From Chthoniobacterales bacterium (GTDB taxonomy: Bacteria > Verrucomicrobiota > Verrucomicrobiia > Chthoniobacterales > UBA10450): a stretch of DNA of 64,000 nucleotides. The translations under genes and the position numbers were made by a program. The notes under the pieces are model-generated. The model searched no databases and had not been told where the DNA came from. It was given only the letters and a program-made list of their open reading frames with translations. Shown here in pieces: positions 36,141-44,309 of the stretch. The stretch covers positions 1-64,000 of the forward strand of contig JACDGM010000001.1 in the NCBI GenBank assembly GCA_013815325.1, in the 5' to 3' direction. Each line of letters opens with the position of its first letter. The first letter of the stretch is position 1.

Positions 36141-36959
36141 ATGACTACCTTCCATCTCCGCGACGCCGAGACCTATCGCGCTGAATACGCCCGTCTGGCC
36201 GACGCGCTCGGGGTTCCGCCGGTCGCGCCGGCGCCGGGCGAGGTGGAGTTCCTCAGTGAGGTCGCGACGCCCGGCCGTTTTCCTTTCGGGATGATGCCGG
36301 CGCCGGATCTTTTCTTTGCCGGCGCGGTCGCCAGCCTGCTGCGCCCGCGGCTCACAATCGAGATTGGAACCGCTTCGGGGTTTTCTGCCTCGGTTTTGGC
36401 CAAAGTCATTGTGCTGCGCTGGCAGGAATCGGGGGAGTTACCGACCGGTCCCATCGTGCACACGATCGATCTGAAGACAGAGGATCAGCGCGACGAAGTC
36501 CGACCGGTAGGCTATGCCATCGAGCGGGTGACGCCTGAGCTGGGCGCGCAGATTGGCGTCCATCCTTTGCGGGACTCATCTTATGTCTCGCAGCTCGTTC
36601 GCGGCGAGGAGCTGACTCTCGCGTTTGTCGACGGCAACCATCAACACCCGTGGCCGCTGCACGATGTGATGCAGCTCCAAACTCTGATGAAGAGCGGTTG
36701 GATTCTCCTCCACGACATCAATCTGCCGGCAATCTCCGGGCAGGCTTACGCGCCGCGGTTTGGGGCGAAGTATGTTTTCGATTTTTGGCCGGAAGAGAGG
36801 GTGGGCGCCGGCAACATCGGCGCGATCAAACTCCCGGATAATCGCAACTCGTTAGGCGATTTGGTGGCCCGACTGCGCGAGTTGCCGTCTGAGGTGAGTC
36901 CAAATGGCTGGAAAAAGCGCTGGCGTGAGATCGACGCGCTAGTCAAAAAACTCCCTTAG
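36141..36959 (+). CDS. Class I SAM-dependent methyltransferase-like protein
   Basis: A 272-residue protein with a glycine motif IEIGTASGFSASVLAK near residue 75, the usual SAM-binding loop. Later, IVHTIDLKT (acidic ribose ligand), TLAFVDGNHQHPWPLHDVMQ and WILLHDINLP follow, typical of the Methyltransf_24 and cephalosporin-hydroxylase-like group. The FDFWPEERVGAGNIGAIKLP stretch is near the C-terminus. The substrate is unknown, possibly a glycan or small molecule. It is divergent from vapBC and ends 20 bases before a repeat-rich spacer. Confidence 0.75.
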   Translation: MTTFHLRDAETYRAEYARLADALGVPPVAPAPGEVEFLSEVATPGRFPFGMMPAPDLFFAGAVASLLRPRLTIEIGTASGFSASVLAKVIVLRWQESGELPTGPIVHTIDLKTEDQRDEVRPVGYAIERVTPELGAQIGVHPLRDSSYVSQLVRGEELTLAFVDGNHQHPWPLHDVMQLQTLMKSGWILLHDINLPAISGQAYAPRFGAKYVFDFWPEERVGAGNIGAIKLPDNRNSLGDLVARLRELPSEVSPNGWKKRWREIDALVKKLP

Positions 36960-37043
36960 GGACGCTCAATGAGCCTGCTGCTGAGATTCGCTTCGGTCGT
37001 GAAGAGACACCGGACCGAGAGTCAAGCGATCTTCCCGGCGATT

Positions 37044-37077
37044 GGAAACTGGACTTGCGGAAGCAAGTCCCTCCGGA
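37044..37077 (+). repeat. Hairpin repeat, GGACnTGC-GGAA family, single unit
   Basis: GGACTTGC-GGAA-GCAAGTCC (37051-37070) flanked by AAACT and CTCC matches the two units at 40089-40165. The loop GGAA and flanks are constant, while the stem base pair at position 5 varies with its partner (T-A here). The rest of 36960-37246 holds more GC-rich inverted words but no gene that I can support. Confidence 0.75.
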
Positions 37078-37246
37078 GGGAGGAGCTTTCGCCTCCGCCG
37101 TGGACGGGCACGCCGTGGCGCTTCCGCGGGTCCATGTTCTGCGCACCTGCTCGCGCTCTTGCGCAGGCGCGGTTTACCAGATGGAGCAACTCTGAAACGG
37201 TCGTTGAAAACGGTGGCTGAAGCGCCACCCGGTGCTACTTTCCCGC

Positions 37247-37582
37247 ATGGAAAAGCCACAAATCACCGCCTATTTGAAAACCCATTGCGGCTGGAGCGGC
37301 GGCGTCCGCGCCGTGCTCGCCAAATACAACCTTCCTTTCACCGAGAAAGACATCATCCAAAATCCGGCCTTCCGCTGGGAGATGGAGAGCAAGAGCGGCC
37401 AGCCGCTTTCGCCCTGCATCGAGATCAACGGCGAAATGCTGGCCGACGTAAGCGGGGAGGATGTGGAGCGTTACCTGATCGAGCGGAAGCTGACTCAGCC
37501 TAACGATGCTGACGCCGGAGTGCCGATCAACGCCCCCTGCGCCAATGAACAGCACGGCGAACCGGTGAAGATGAAGTTTTAA
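37247..37582 (+). CDS. Glutaredoxin-like protein with CxxS active site
   Basis: 111 residues from the ATG at 37247 (MEKPQITAYLKTHCGWSGGV). The thioredoxin-fold active site is CGWS, monothiol CxxS rather than CPYC. It continues RAVLAKYNLPFTEKDIIQNP, PLSPCIEINGEMLADVSGED and VERYLIERKL. The TVP-like cis-proline loop is replaced by SPCIEI with an extra Cys that could form a disulfide with the active-site Cys. It is followed by a strong intrinsic terminator, so it forms its own transcription unit. Confidence 0.85.
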   Translation: MEKPQITAYLKTHCGWSGGVRAVLAKYNLPFTEKDIIQNPAFRWEMESKSGQPLSPCIEINGEMLADVSGEDVERYLIERKLTQPNDADAGVPINAPCANEQHGEPVKMKF

Positions 37583-37610
37583 GCAGACGCTTTTCGTTAG
37601 GCTATGCGAA

Positions 37611-37641
37611 GACCTTCTCCGACGCCGGAGGAGGTCTTTTT
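37611..37641 (+). terminator. Rho-independent terminator after the glutaredoxin-like gene
   Basis: The stem GACCTTCTCC pairs with GGAGGAGGTC around a GACGCC loop, followed by TTTTT. It stands 28 bases after the stop codon. Further GC hairpins at 37670-37692 (GTCTCCGGC / GCCGGAGAC) and 37775-37795 (GAGCGTGC / GCACGCTC) make the whole spacer up to the PBP gene highly structured. No other feature is seen there. Confidence 0.88.
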
Positions 37642-37883
37642 GCTGGGGAGCGCGTGCGCATCACGCGCCGTCTCCGGCGCGCCGCCGGAGACTTCCAGCT
37701 TGGAGCGACGGTGAAATCTCCTTGCCCTGAGGAATGCCGGGTATCGGCAGAGCTTTTCGGCGGGGCGCCAAAAAGAGCGTGCGCGGCGCACGCTCGCCGG
37801 ATAAAGGCGCGGCTTTGCTCGTTCCCCGGCCGCGATTAAGTTCCCGCCGCGAAGCTTTCTTAACCTTCCTTTCTTGATCATCC

Positions 37884-40070
37884 ATGAAACTTTTTGTGCG
37901 CACCGCCGCCCGAAACAAATCGGGTAAGCCGGGGAAAAAGCGCAAGCACGGCTGGCGCTGGCTGCTGGCGTTTCTGCTCATCGGGCTGCCTGCAATCGCG
38001 CTCATCGCGATTCTGGCGCTCTACGCCGTTTGGGCCCAGACCTTCGACCTGAAGCGCCTCGGCACGATGCCGGAACGCAACACCGTCTTCGACGTGGATG
38101 GTAAAATCTACAGCCGCCTCGCGGGCGCCAATCGGCTGAAAGTTTCTCTCAAACAAGTCTCGCCGCTCTTTCTCCAGGCGCTGCTCGCGCGCGAAGATAC
38201 TCGCTTCTACGAGCATGGCGGGATCGATTGGCGCGGCGTGGCGCGCGCGCTCTTCCGCGATATAACGAGCGGCTCGGCCAAGGAAGGAGCGAGCAGCATT
38301 ACGCAACAGCTCGCGCGCAACAGCCTCCCGTTAGGCGGCCACACCCTGAGCCGCAAAATGCTCGAAGCGATGGTGGCGCTGCGCATCGAACGCGAGCTGA
38401 CCAAGAATCAAATTCTCGAGCTTTATGTGAATCGAATCTATTTCGGCTCCGGTTGCTACGGGGTCGAGACCGCGTCGCAAGCTTACTTCGGGAAGAATGC
38501 GGCGAAGCTCGATCTGTCGGAGTCCGCCGTGCTGGCGGGATTGATCCGCAGCCCCAATCGGTTCTCGCCTTTGAAGAATCCCAAGGGCGCGGCGCTGCAA
38601 CGCGAAGCCGTTCTTGACCGCCTCAGCGATCTGAAAAAAATTTCCGCAGCGCAGGCCGCGCAGGCAAAGCACGAGAAGATCGCCTCGCACCCGCGCCGCC
38701 TCACCTTGATCCAGGAAAACTACGCGATGGATGCGGTGCAGCGCGATCTCAACGTCCTCCTCACGCCCGACCAGATCGATAACGGCGGCCTTTTCATCTA
38801 CACGACCCTCGATCCGATGGTGCAAAGAGCGGCGACCGACGCGGTGGAAAAACAGCTCGCCAAGGTGGAACGCCAGCCGGGTTTCCATCATCCGTTGAAA
38901 TCGCAATATCACGCGCCGGCTGAGGGCGAAGACAATGCAATGCCCTATCTCGAAGGCGCGCTCGTCGCGATCGATAACGAGAGCGGCGGCATTCGTGCCC
39001 TCGTCGGTGGGCGCGATTATACGCAGAGCAAATTCAATCGCGCGTTGCCGCCCGCGAATCGCCAGATCGGTTCATCGTTCAAACCGTTCGTGTATACGCT
39101 CGCCTTTATGCACGGGTTGCTGCCAGGCGCCGCGGTCAGCGACGGACCGATCCAGCCGGGCGAAATTGCGGGCGCCGGAACCTGGTCGCCGGGAAATTCC
39201 GATGGGCGCTACGGCGGCATCCAACCGGTCTCTTACGGGCTCATCCAATCCCGCAATACGATGAGCGTTCGCGTCGGCGAATTTGCCGGGCTTGACGACA
39301 CCCAGAAAACGGCGAACACGCTCGGCCTCGGTCCGGACATCCCACACGGCGCGGCGATTTACATCGGCTCGTTTGAGAGTGACCTGAAAGATCTCACCGC
39401 AGCCTACACCGTTTTTCCGAACGCCGGCATTCGCAAACAGGCCTACATCATCGAGCGGATCGACGACCCCGATCATCATCCGATTTATCGCGCAGCCCAC
39501 CTCACGATCCCGGCGCTCGATCCCGGCGCAGCCTGGATGACGACCGAGCTGATGGAGGACGTGATGACGCGCGGGACCGCGTCGAGCGCACGCTCGTTAG
39601 GCTTCAAACTTCCGGCCGCGGGCAAGACCGGAACAACGAACGATTTCAAGGACGCGTGGTTTGTCGGCTTCACCAGCTCGATTACTTGCGGCGTTTGGGT
39701 TGGTTTCGATCAGCCGACCACGATCATTCCGCACGGCTATGGGTCGGCCCTAGCATTGCCGGTCTGGACACAAGTGATGAGCCGCGCGGCAGAGCGCTAT
39801 CCGGCCGAGCGACTGCAGCCGACTGTGACGCTGCAGCACGCGACCGTCTGCTCGATCTCGAACGCGATCGCGACGAGCGGCTGCGTCGCGGCGGGTGCCG
39901 CCTACGACATCAATCTCCCCGTCGCGCGCATCCCGCGCGGCACCTGCCAGGTGCACGGCGGCAGCCCGACATTGCTCGGGCAACGGATCGAGCAGATTGG
40001 GCGCAAAGTGCAGCAGGCGCCACGGAGCATTCTTCAGTCGTTCAAAAGCTTTTTCGGCGGCGGCAAATAA
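37884..40070 (+). CDS. Class A penicillin-binding protein (PBP1A-type)
   Basis: A 728-residue bifunctional enzyme. A basic cytoplasmic head and transmembrane helix (LLAFLLIGLPAIALIAILAL) open it. The GT51 glycosyltransferase has ALLAREDTRFYEHGGIDWRG (catalytic Glu near residue 104), GASSITQQLARN and RIERELTKNQILELYVN. The transpeptidase has SSFK (Ser about 397), SRNTM as the SxN motif, and GKTGTTND. It polymerises and cross-links peptidoglycan at the periplasmic face. A cysteine-containing C-terminal extension lies after residue 650. TCGTTAGG encodes S-L-G in ARSLGFKL. Confidence 0.95.
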   Translation: MKLFVRTAARNKSGKPGKKRKHGWRWLLAFLLIGLPAIALIAILALYAVWAQTFDLKRLGTMPERNTVFDVDGKIYSRLAGANRLKVSLKQVSPLFLQALLAREDTRFYEHGGIDWRGVARALFRDITSGSAKEGASSITQQLARNSLPLGGHTLSRKMLEAMVALRIERELTKNQILELYVNRIYFGSGCYGVETASQAYFGKNAAKLDLSESAVLAGLIRSPNRFSPLKNPKGAALQREAVLDRLSDLKKISAAQAAQAKHEKIASHPRRLTLIQENYAMDAVQRDLNVLLTPDQIDNGGLFIYTTLDPMVQRAATDAVEKQLAKVERQPGFHHPLKSQYHAPAEGEDNAMPYLEGALVAIDNESGGIRALVGGRDYTQSKFNRALPPANRQIGSSFKPFVYTLAFMHGLLPGAAVSDGPIQPGEIAGAGTWSPGNSDGRYGGIQPVSYGLIQSRNTMSVRVGEFAGLDDTQKTANTLGLGPDIPHGAAIYIGSFESDLKDLTAAYTVFPNAGIRKQAYIIERIDDPDHHPIYRAAHLTIPALDPGAAWMTTELMEDVMTRGTASSARSLGFKLPAAGKTGTTNDFKDAWFVGFTSSITCGVWVGFDQPTTIIPHGYGSALALPVWTQVMSRAAERYPAERLQPTVTLQHATVCSISNAIATSGCVAAGAAYDINLPVARIPRGTCQVHGGSPTLLGQRIEQIGRKVQQAPRSILQSFKSFFGGGK

Positions 40071-40088
40071 GCCGCCTTGGCGGCGCTC

Positions 40089-40165
40089 GGAGGGACGTGC
40101 TTCCGCACGTCCAGTTTGTTAAAGCGTTAGGTTGGGAAACTGGACATGCGGAAGCATGTCCCTCC
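40089..40165. repeat. Paired inverted hairpin repeats, GGACnTGC-GGAA family
   Basis: Two units in opposite orientation: GGACGTGC-TTCC-GCACGTCC (from 40092) and GGACATGC-GGAA-GCATGTCC (from 40142). Their flanks GGAGG...CAGTTT and AAACTG...CCTCC are complementary, so the pair can fold into one long stem or two hairpins. The same unit occurs once at 37051. Together the three show compensated stem changes (TTGC/GCAA, GTGC/GCAC, ATGC/GCAT). Confidence 0.88.
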
Positions 40166-40341
40166 GAACCGCGGCCTGCGCCACGTCGTTAGGCGAGGAC
40201 GACGCGCTGGCTCCGCGGACGCTCCAACCGCGCGTCGTGTGTTGCGCAAGTACGTTATCTGTCCTGTGATGTTTCTAGCCCGCGCTGTCAGAGCACTGCT
40301 TGGCGGGCGACGATTGACAATTTAGGCCCCAGTATGAGCAA

Positions 40342-40923
40342 TTAAACGGCTTGGTGAAAAGCGAGTTTCGCAAGGTCGCCGGCGGTATCAATATCGATTT
40401 CGCCGTCCGGAAACTCGACGCGCGTGATGTCGTCGGGATGGGCCGCGATGACCGCCTTCGCGCCCTGCGTGTCGGGCAACGAGAGGAGCGCGTCGAAATG
40501 CGGCCGCGCGAAAAGAGCCGGCACTCCCAGCGTCCCGGCGTAGGCGGAGGCAATGATGGACTTTTCGGTTTGAGCGCGCGCGCTGATCAAGCGGCGAATC
40601 GCCTCCGCGCTTATCGACGGCTGATCGCAGGCCAGGATAATAACGGCATCACATTCTGTCGCCGCATGGACGCCGGTCCGAATGGAAGTACCAATGCCGC
40701 GCTCCCACCATTCGTTAGGCAAAAGGCGGGCGGACACATCACGCAGTTCCATTTCGACTGCGGCGCGATCACGTCCCACCACTACGAGCACCGGAGAACA
40801 GCCCGCTGCGAAGGCGGCTTCGGCTGTTCGCCTAACGAGACTTTGCCCCTGGTAGGGCAATAATTGCTTGGGCTGCCCGAGCCGACTCGACCCCCCCGCC
40901 GCAAGCACGAGCGCGGCGATCAT
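40342..40923 (-). CDS. mocA: MocA-type molybdenum cofactor cytidylyltransferase
   Basis: A 193-residue nucleotidyltransferase. The signature is ALVLAAGGSSRLGQPKQLLP at the N-terminus (nucleotide-binding loop), then VLVVVGRDRAAVEMEL, NEWWERGIGTSIRTGV, VIILACDQPSISAEAIRRLI (the catalytic Asp in DQP) and IDIDTAGDLAKL. The family converts Mo-molybdopterin to the cytosine dinucleotide form used by xanthine-oxidase-type enzymes. Its position after XdhC and the Mo-hydroxylase subunits supports this choice over MobA. Confidence 0.9.
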   Translation of the reverse strand: MIAALVLAAGGSSRLGQPKQLLPYQGQSLVRRTAEAAFAAGCSPVLVVVGRDRAAVEMELRDVSARLLPNEWWERGIGTSIRTGVHAATECDAVIILACDQPSISAEAIRRLISARAQTEKSIIASAYAGTLGVPALFARPHFDALLSLPDTQGAKAVIAAHPDDITRVEFPDGEIDIDTAGDLAKLAFHQAV

Positions 40924-41017
40924 AAATATTCGGGTGGACGCTTCGCCTGCTCAGTTCGATGAAGCGACTTGGGTAATCGGAGCGGTCGCCCTACAACACA
41001 AAGCGCGCTCTTCATGC

Positions 41018-41923
41018 CTAACGAACGAGCGCCAGACCCAGCTCGTCTGCAATATGAATCGGCGCCTTTCGCGTGCGCAGCGATTCGACCTTCGCGTCGG
41101 CAAATATCGATTGAATTTCCGTCACGATCGCGAGCGCGATCTGCTCGGGCGACTCCGCGCCGATGTCGAGGCCGGCGGGGGCGAAAAGCTCCGAGCGCAG
41201 CTCCACGCCCTCCGCCATGAGCGCGTGCAGCAGTTGATCCCGGCGGCGGCGCGGCCCGAGCAACGCGACGTAGCGCAGGCCGAGCGGGAGCAGCCTTTGC
41301 AAGGCAGCGTAGTCGCGGCCGTAGTTATGGGTTTTCACGATCGCCGCGGTCCATTCGTCGTGTTCGTTAGGCAAATTGCCGCCTTCTTCGGTCTCGACGA
41401 CTTTCCAGCCGAGCGTGAAGGCAAAGGCGCGCAGAGCCGCGCTGTCGGGTCCTTCGCCGATGAGGAGCAGCTGCAACGGTGGAGGGATCGCCTGGGTGAA
41501 GGCGTCCGCGGGAGCGGCTTCTTTCACGACGATGCGACTGCCTAACGAGTCTCTGCCAAGAAAAACGGTGGCTGCGAAGCAAATGCGCCGCTCTCGGGCG
41601 GCGGCTGCAATCTCATCGAGAAATTCCGGGCGCACATGCTCGATGAAAATGTCGATCGCGCCGTTGCAGCCATAGCGCAGACGGGTATCGAAGCTGAGCA
41701 GGCGCGGTTCGCCGCTCGCCATCACTTCCTGGGCGCGGCAGGCGACTTCTTCCTCGAGACAACCGCCGCTCAACGTGCCGACGCAGCTCCTGTCCGGTGC
41801 GATCAACATGCGCGCGCCCGGCCGGCGATAGCTGGAACCACGCGCCCTAACGAGGGTGGCAAGAGCGAGCGGCTCGCCACGGCGACGCTCGAATACCGCA
41901 ATGATGTCGCGAATTTCTTTCAC
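41018..41923 (-). CDS. xdhC: XdhC/CoxI/PaoD-like molybdoenzyme maturation protein
   Basis: A 301-residue protein. The N-terminal XdhC/CoxI domain has LVRARGSSYRRPGARMLI and TLSGGCLEEEVACRAQE with the conserved Cys. The C-terminal Rossmann-like XdhC domain has LLLIGEGPDSAALRAFAFTL, TAAIVKTHNYGRDYAALQRL, RYVALLGPRRRRDQLLHALM and GAESPEQIALAIVTEIQ. It binds the molybdenum cofactor and loads the sulfurated form into the hydroxylase. It is the maturation partner of the genes upstream (42-48 kb). The TAG stop lies in a TCGTTAGG word. Confidence 0.93.
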   Translation of the reverse strand: MKEIRDIIAVFERRRGEPLALATLVRARGSSYRRPGARMLIAPDRSCVGTLSGGCLEEEVACRAQEVMASGEPRLLSFDTRLRYGCNGAIDIFIEHVRPEFLDEIAAAARERRICFAATVFLGRDSLGSRIVVKEAAPADAFTQAIPPPLQLLLIGEGPDSAALRAFAFTLGWKVVETEEGGNLPNEHDEWTAAIVKTHNYGRDYAALQRLLPLGLRYVALLGPRRRRDQLLHALMAEGVELRSELFAPAGLDIGAESPEQIALAIVTEIQSIFADAKVESLRTRKAPIHIADELGLALVR

Positions 41924-41940
41924 GGTTGCCCAAAAACGTT

Positions 41941-42044
41941 GTCATCCCGAGCGAAGCGAGGGACCTCACGATTGTTCAAATAGGTTGATGCAATTCGCGA
42001 GGCCGTCGCACGCCCGTGAGGTCCCTCGCTTCGCTCGGGATGAC
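41941..42044. repeat. Perfect 30-bp inverted repeat, GTCATCCCGAGCGAAGC family
   Basis: The left arm (41941-41970) begins GTCATCCCGAGCGAAGCGAG; the right arm (42015-42044) is its exact reverse complement, ending TCGCTCGGGATGAC. The 44-base spacer has no frame. It separates the Mo-hydroxylase structural genes from xdhC-mocA and belongs to the same family as the elements at 19653 and 24301. Confidence 0.9.
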
Positions 42045-42056
42045 AGGTCGGGAGCT

Positions 42057-44306
42057 TCACGAGAGCAACTTGTCGGGCGTGATCGGAAGATCGCGCACCC
42101 GTTTGCCCGTGGCGTGATAGACCGCATTCGCCACTGCCGCCGCGATCCCGGTAATGCCGATCTCACCGATGCCTCGCGCGCCGATTGGATTGAATGCGAA
42201 GTCCGGCTCGCCCACAAAATGCACGTCGATCTGCGGGATATCCGCGTTCGTCGGCACGTGGTAATCCGCGAGATTCGCGGTCGCGGGCAGACCGGTGTGC
42301 GGATCGTAGGCGGTCTCTTCGTGCAAAGCCATCCCGATGCCCATGACGACGCCGCCGAGAATCTGGCTGCGCGCCGGCTTGTAGGTGACGACGCGGCCGC
42401 AGTCGATCACGGTGACGACGCGCGTCACCTGCACGCGCGGCAGAAGCGGATCGATTTTGACCTCGCAAAAATGCGCGCCCCAGGATTGGAAAGCCATCTT
42501 TTCGTTCTCCTCCGGCTCCTCCAGTTTGCTTTCCACTGCGATCGATTCCTTCCCGGCGCGCTGGAGGATGTCGGCGTAACTGTCGGACTTCAAAGGATCG
42601 TTTTTCAATCCGATGCGACCAGGCGCGACCATCGCGATCTCGTTAGGCTGGAGATTGTGGAGGGGCGATTTCGGATCCTTGGTCGCGAGCACTGCAAGCG
42701 CCTGGTGCAGCAGCCCTGCGACCTCGTGAATCGCGGTGCCGACAGTCCCGGTGGAATTCGAGCCGCCGGCGACGGGACCAAACGGGTAATCGGATTTACC
42801 CAGCTCGAAGGTGACTTTCTCAAAGGGCACGCCGAGCTGCTCGGAAGAAATTTGCGTGAACGCGGTGTAAGCGCCCGTGCCAAGATCGTGCGTCGCGCAT
42901 TGCACGGTGGCGCTGCCGTCGGCGCGCAAGATTGCCTTCGCCGCGGCCGCCATTTTGTGCGCGGGATAAGTGCAGGTCGCCATCCCCCATCCGACAAGCA
43001 GTTCGCTATCGCGCATCGAGCCCGGCTGCGCAGAGCGCTTCGACCAGCCGAACTTTTCGGCGCCGAGTTGGTAAGCTTCCTTGAGATGCTTGGCGCTGAA
43101 GGGCACATCCTTGATCGGGTGGTTGTCCGCGTAATTCGTTAGGCGGAGCTCCACCGGGTCGATCTGGAGCAGATAGGACAATTCATCGAGCGCGCATTCC
43201 AGCGCATAGACCCCGGGACATTCGCCCGGGGCGCGCATAAAAGTGGGCGTGGCGACGTTAACCGGGTAAACGATTTCCTCCACGCGGATGGCAGGGCTCG
43301 CATACATGACAGCAGTGGAGCGCGCGCCGCACGATTCCGTCCACTCGCCCACCGGCGAGGTGAGCGTTTGGCTGACGTGTTGCATCGCCTGCAGCTTCCC
43401 GTCGTGCGTGGCAGCGAGCGCAAGGGTCTGGCTCGTGGGCGTGCGATGCCCGGTCGCGGTAAACATTTCCTTGCGCGGGACGTGAAACTTGACCGGCACG
43501 CCGACGACTTTGGCCGCCATCGTGGCCAGAAGCTCGTGCGGCCAGACCGCGCCTTTGCAGCCGAAGGCGCCGCCAACAAACGGGCAAATGACGCGCACAT
43601 TTTCCAAATCCAAATCGTAGGTGCGCGCGAGAAGGCTTTGCACTCCCTTGACGAACTGGGTCGCATTCCAAACCGTCAGTTTATCGTCGCCCTCCCAGGC
43701 CGCGATCGTGCCCGACATCTCGATCGGGTTATGCGTTTCCGTCGGCGTGGAGTAAGTCTCGCGCAGCCTAACGAGGCTTTGGTTGGCCAGGGCCGGGTTC
43801 ACGTCGCCTTTCTTCGGTTGCACGTTTTCCTCCTGATTTTTTTTCGGCTCTTGCGCCTGCTCCGCCGCCTCGGCCATTGTCAGGGTCGGTTTTTCCGGCG
43901 CGTAGCTGACCCGGACTAACGACGCCGCGTAGCGCGCCTGCTCGAGCGTCTGCGCCACGACGAGCGCGACGTATTGGCCGGCGTAATGAACCTGATCGTC
44001 GCTCAAGGGATTGCGATCTTCGATCCGAATGCCGCTCGCGCGCGTCACTTCTTTTTTCTTGGACTTCGCTTCATCCGGCTTGGGTGCGTTCTGATGGGTC
44101 AGAACTTTGAGCACGCCGGGCGCGGACTCCGCCGCTTTGCTGTCGATCGCGGTGATCGTTCCCTTCGCCAGATTGCTGACCACCGGCCAGGCGTGCACAC
44201 ATCGCGGCACTTCAAACTCGACGGCGTATTTTGCCCGTCCGGTCACTTTTAACGGGCCATCCACGCGATTTCTCGCTGGCCCCAGGATTTCTGTATTCGG
44301 CGTCAT
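42057..44306 (-). CDS. Xanthine-dehydrogenase-family molybdopterin-binding subunit (copy 2)
   Basis: A 749-residue Mo-binding large subunit of the PaoC/YagR-like xanthine oxidase family. Segments: RVDGPLKVTGRAKYAVEFEV, NPIEMSGTIAAWEGDDKL, CPFVGGAFGCKGAVWPHELL (substrate/cofactor loop), FMRAPGECPGVYALECALDE and the catalytic Glu in GARGIGEIGITGIAAAVANA near the C-terminus. It carries an extra Lys/Gln/Glu-rich linker (near residue 160) absent from copy 1. It directly follows copy 1 in the operon, its start being three bases from copy 1's stop. Substrate unknown; the family covers aldehydes and N-heterocycles. Confidence 0.93.
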   Translation of the reverse strand: MTPNTEILGPARNRVDGPLKVTGRAKYAVEFEVPRCVHAWPVVSNLAKGTITAIDSKAAESAPGVLKVLTHQNAPKPDEAKSKKKEVTRASGIRIEDRNPLSDDQVHYAGQYVALVVAQTLEQARYAASLVRVSYAPEKPTLTMAEAAEQAQEPKKNQEENVQPKKGDVNPALANQSLVRLRETYSTPTETHNPIEMSGTIAAWEGDDKLTVWNATQFVKGVQSLLARTYDLDLENVRVICPFVGGAFGCKGAVWPHELLATMAAKVVGVPVKFHVPRKEMFTATGHRTPTSQTLALAATHDGKLQAMQHVSQTLTSPVGEWTESCGARSTAVMYASPAIRVEEIVYPVNVATPTFMRAPGECPGVYALECALDELSYLLQIDPVELRLTNYADNHPIKDVPFSAKHLKEAYQLGAEKFGWSKRSAQPGSMRDSELLVGWGMATCTYPAHKMAAAAKAILRADGSATVQCATHDLGTGAYTAFTQISSEQLGVPFEKVTFELGKSDYPFGPVAGGSNSTGTVGTAIHEVAGLLHQALAVLATKDPKSPLHNLQPNEIAMVAPGRIGLKNDPLKSDSYADILQRAGKESIAVESKLEEPEENEKMAFQSWGAHFCEVKIDPLLPRVQVTRVVTVIDCGRVVTYKPARSQILGGVVMGIGMALHEETAYDPHTGLPATANLADYHVPTNADIPQIDVHFVGEPDFAFNPIGARGIGEIGITGIAAAVANAVYHATGKRVRDLPITPDKLLS

Positions 44307-44309
44307 GGC

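Noticed and set aside
19653..42044. The GTCATCC-type elements as a CRISPR array or insertion sequence ends.
   Set aside because: Copies are far apart, lack regular spacers and enclose no transposase; they are dispersed hairpin elements.
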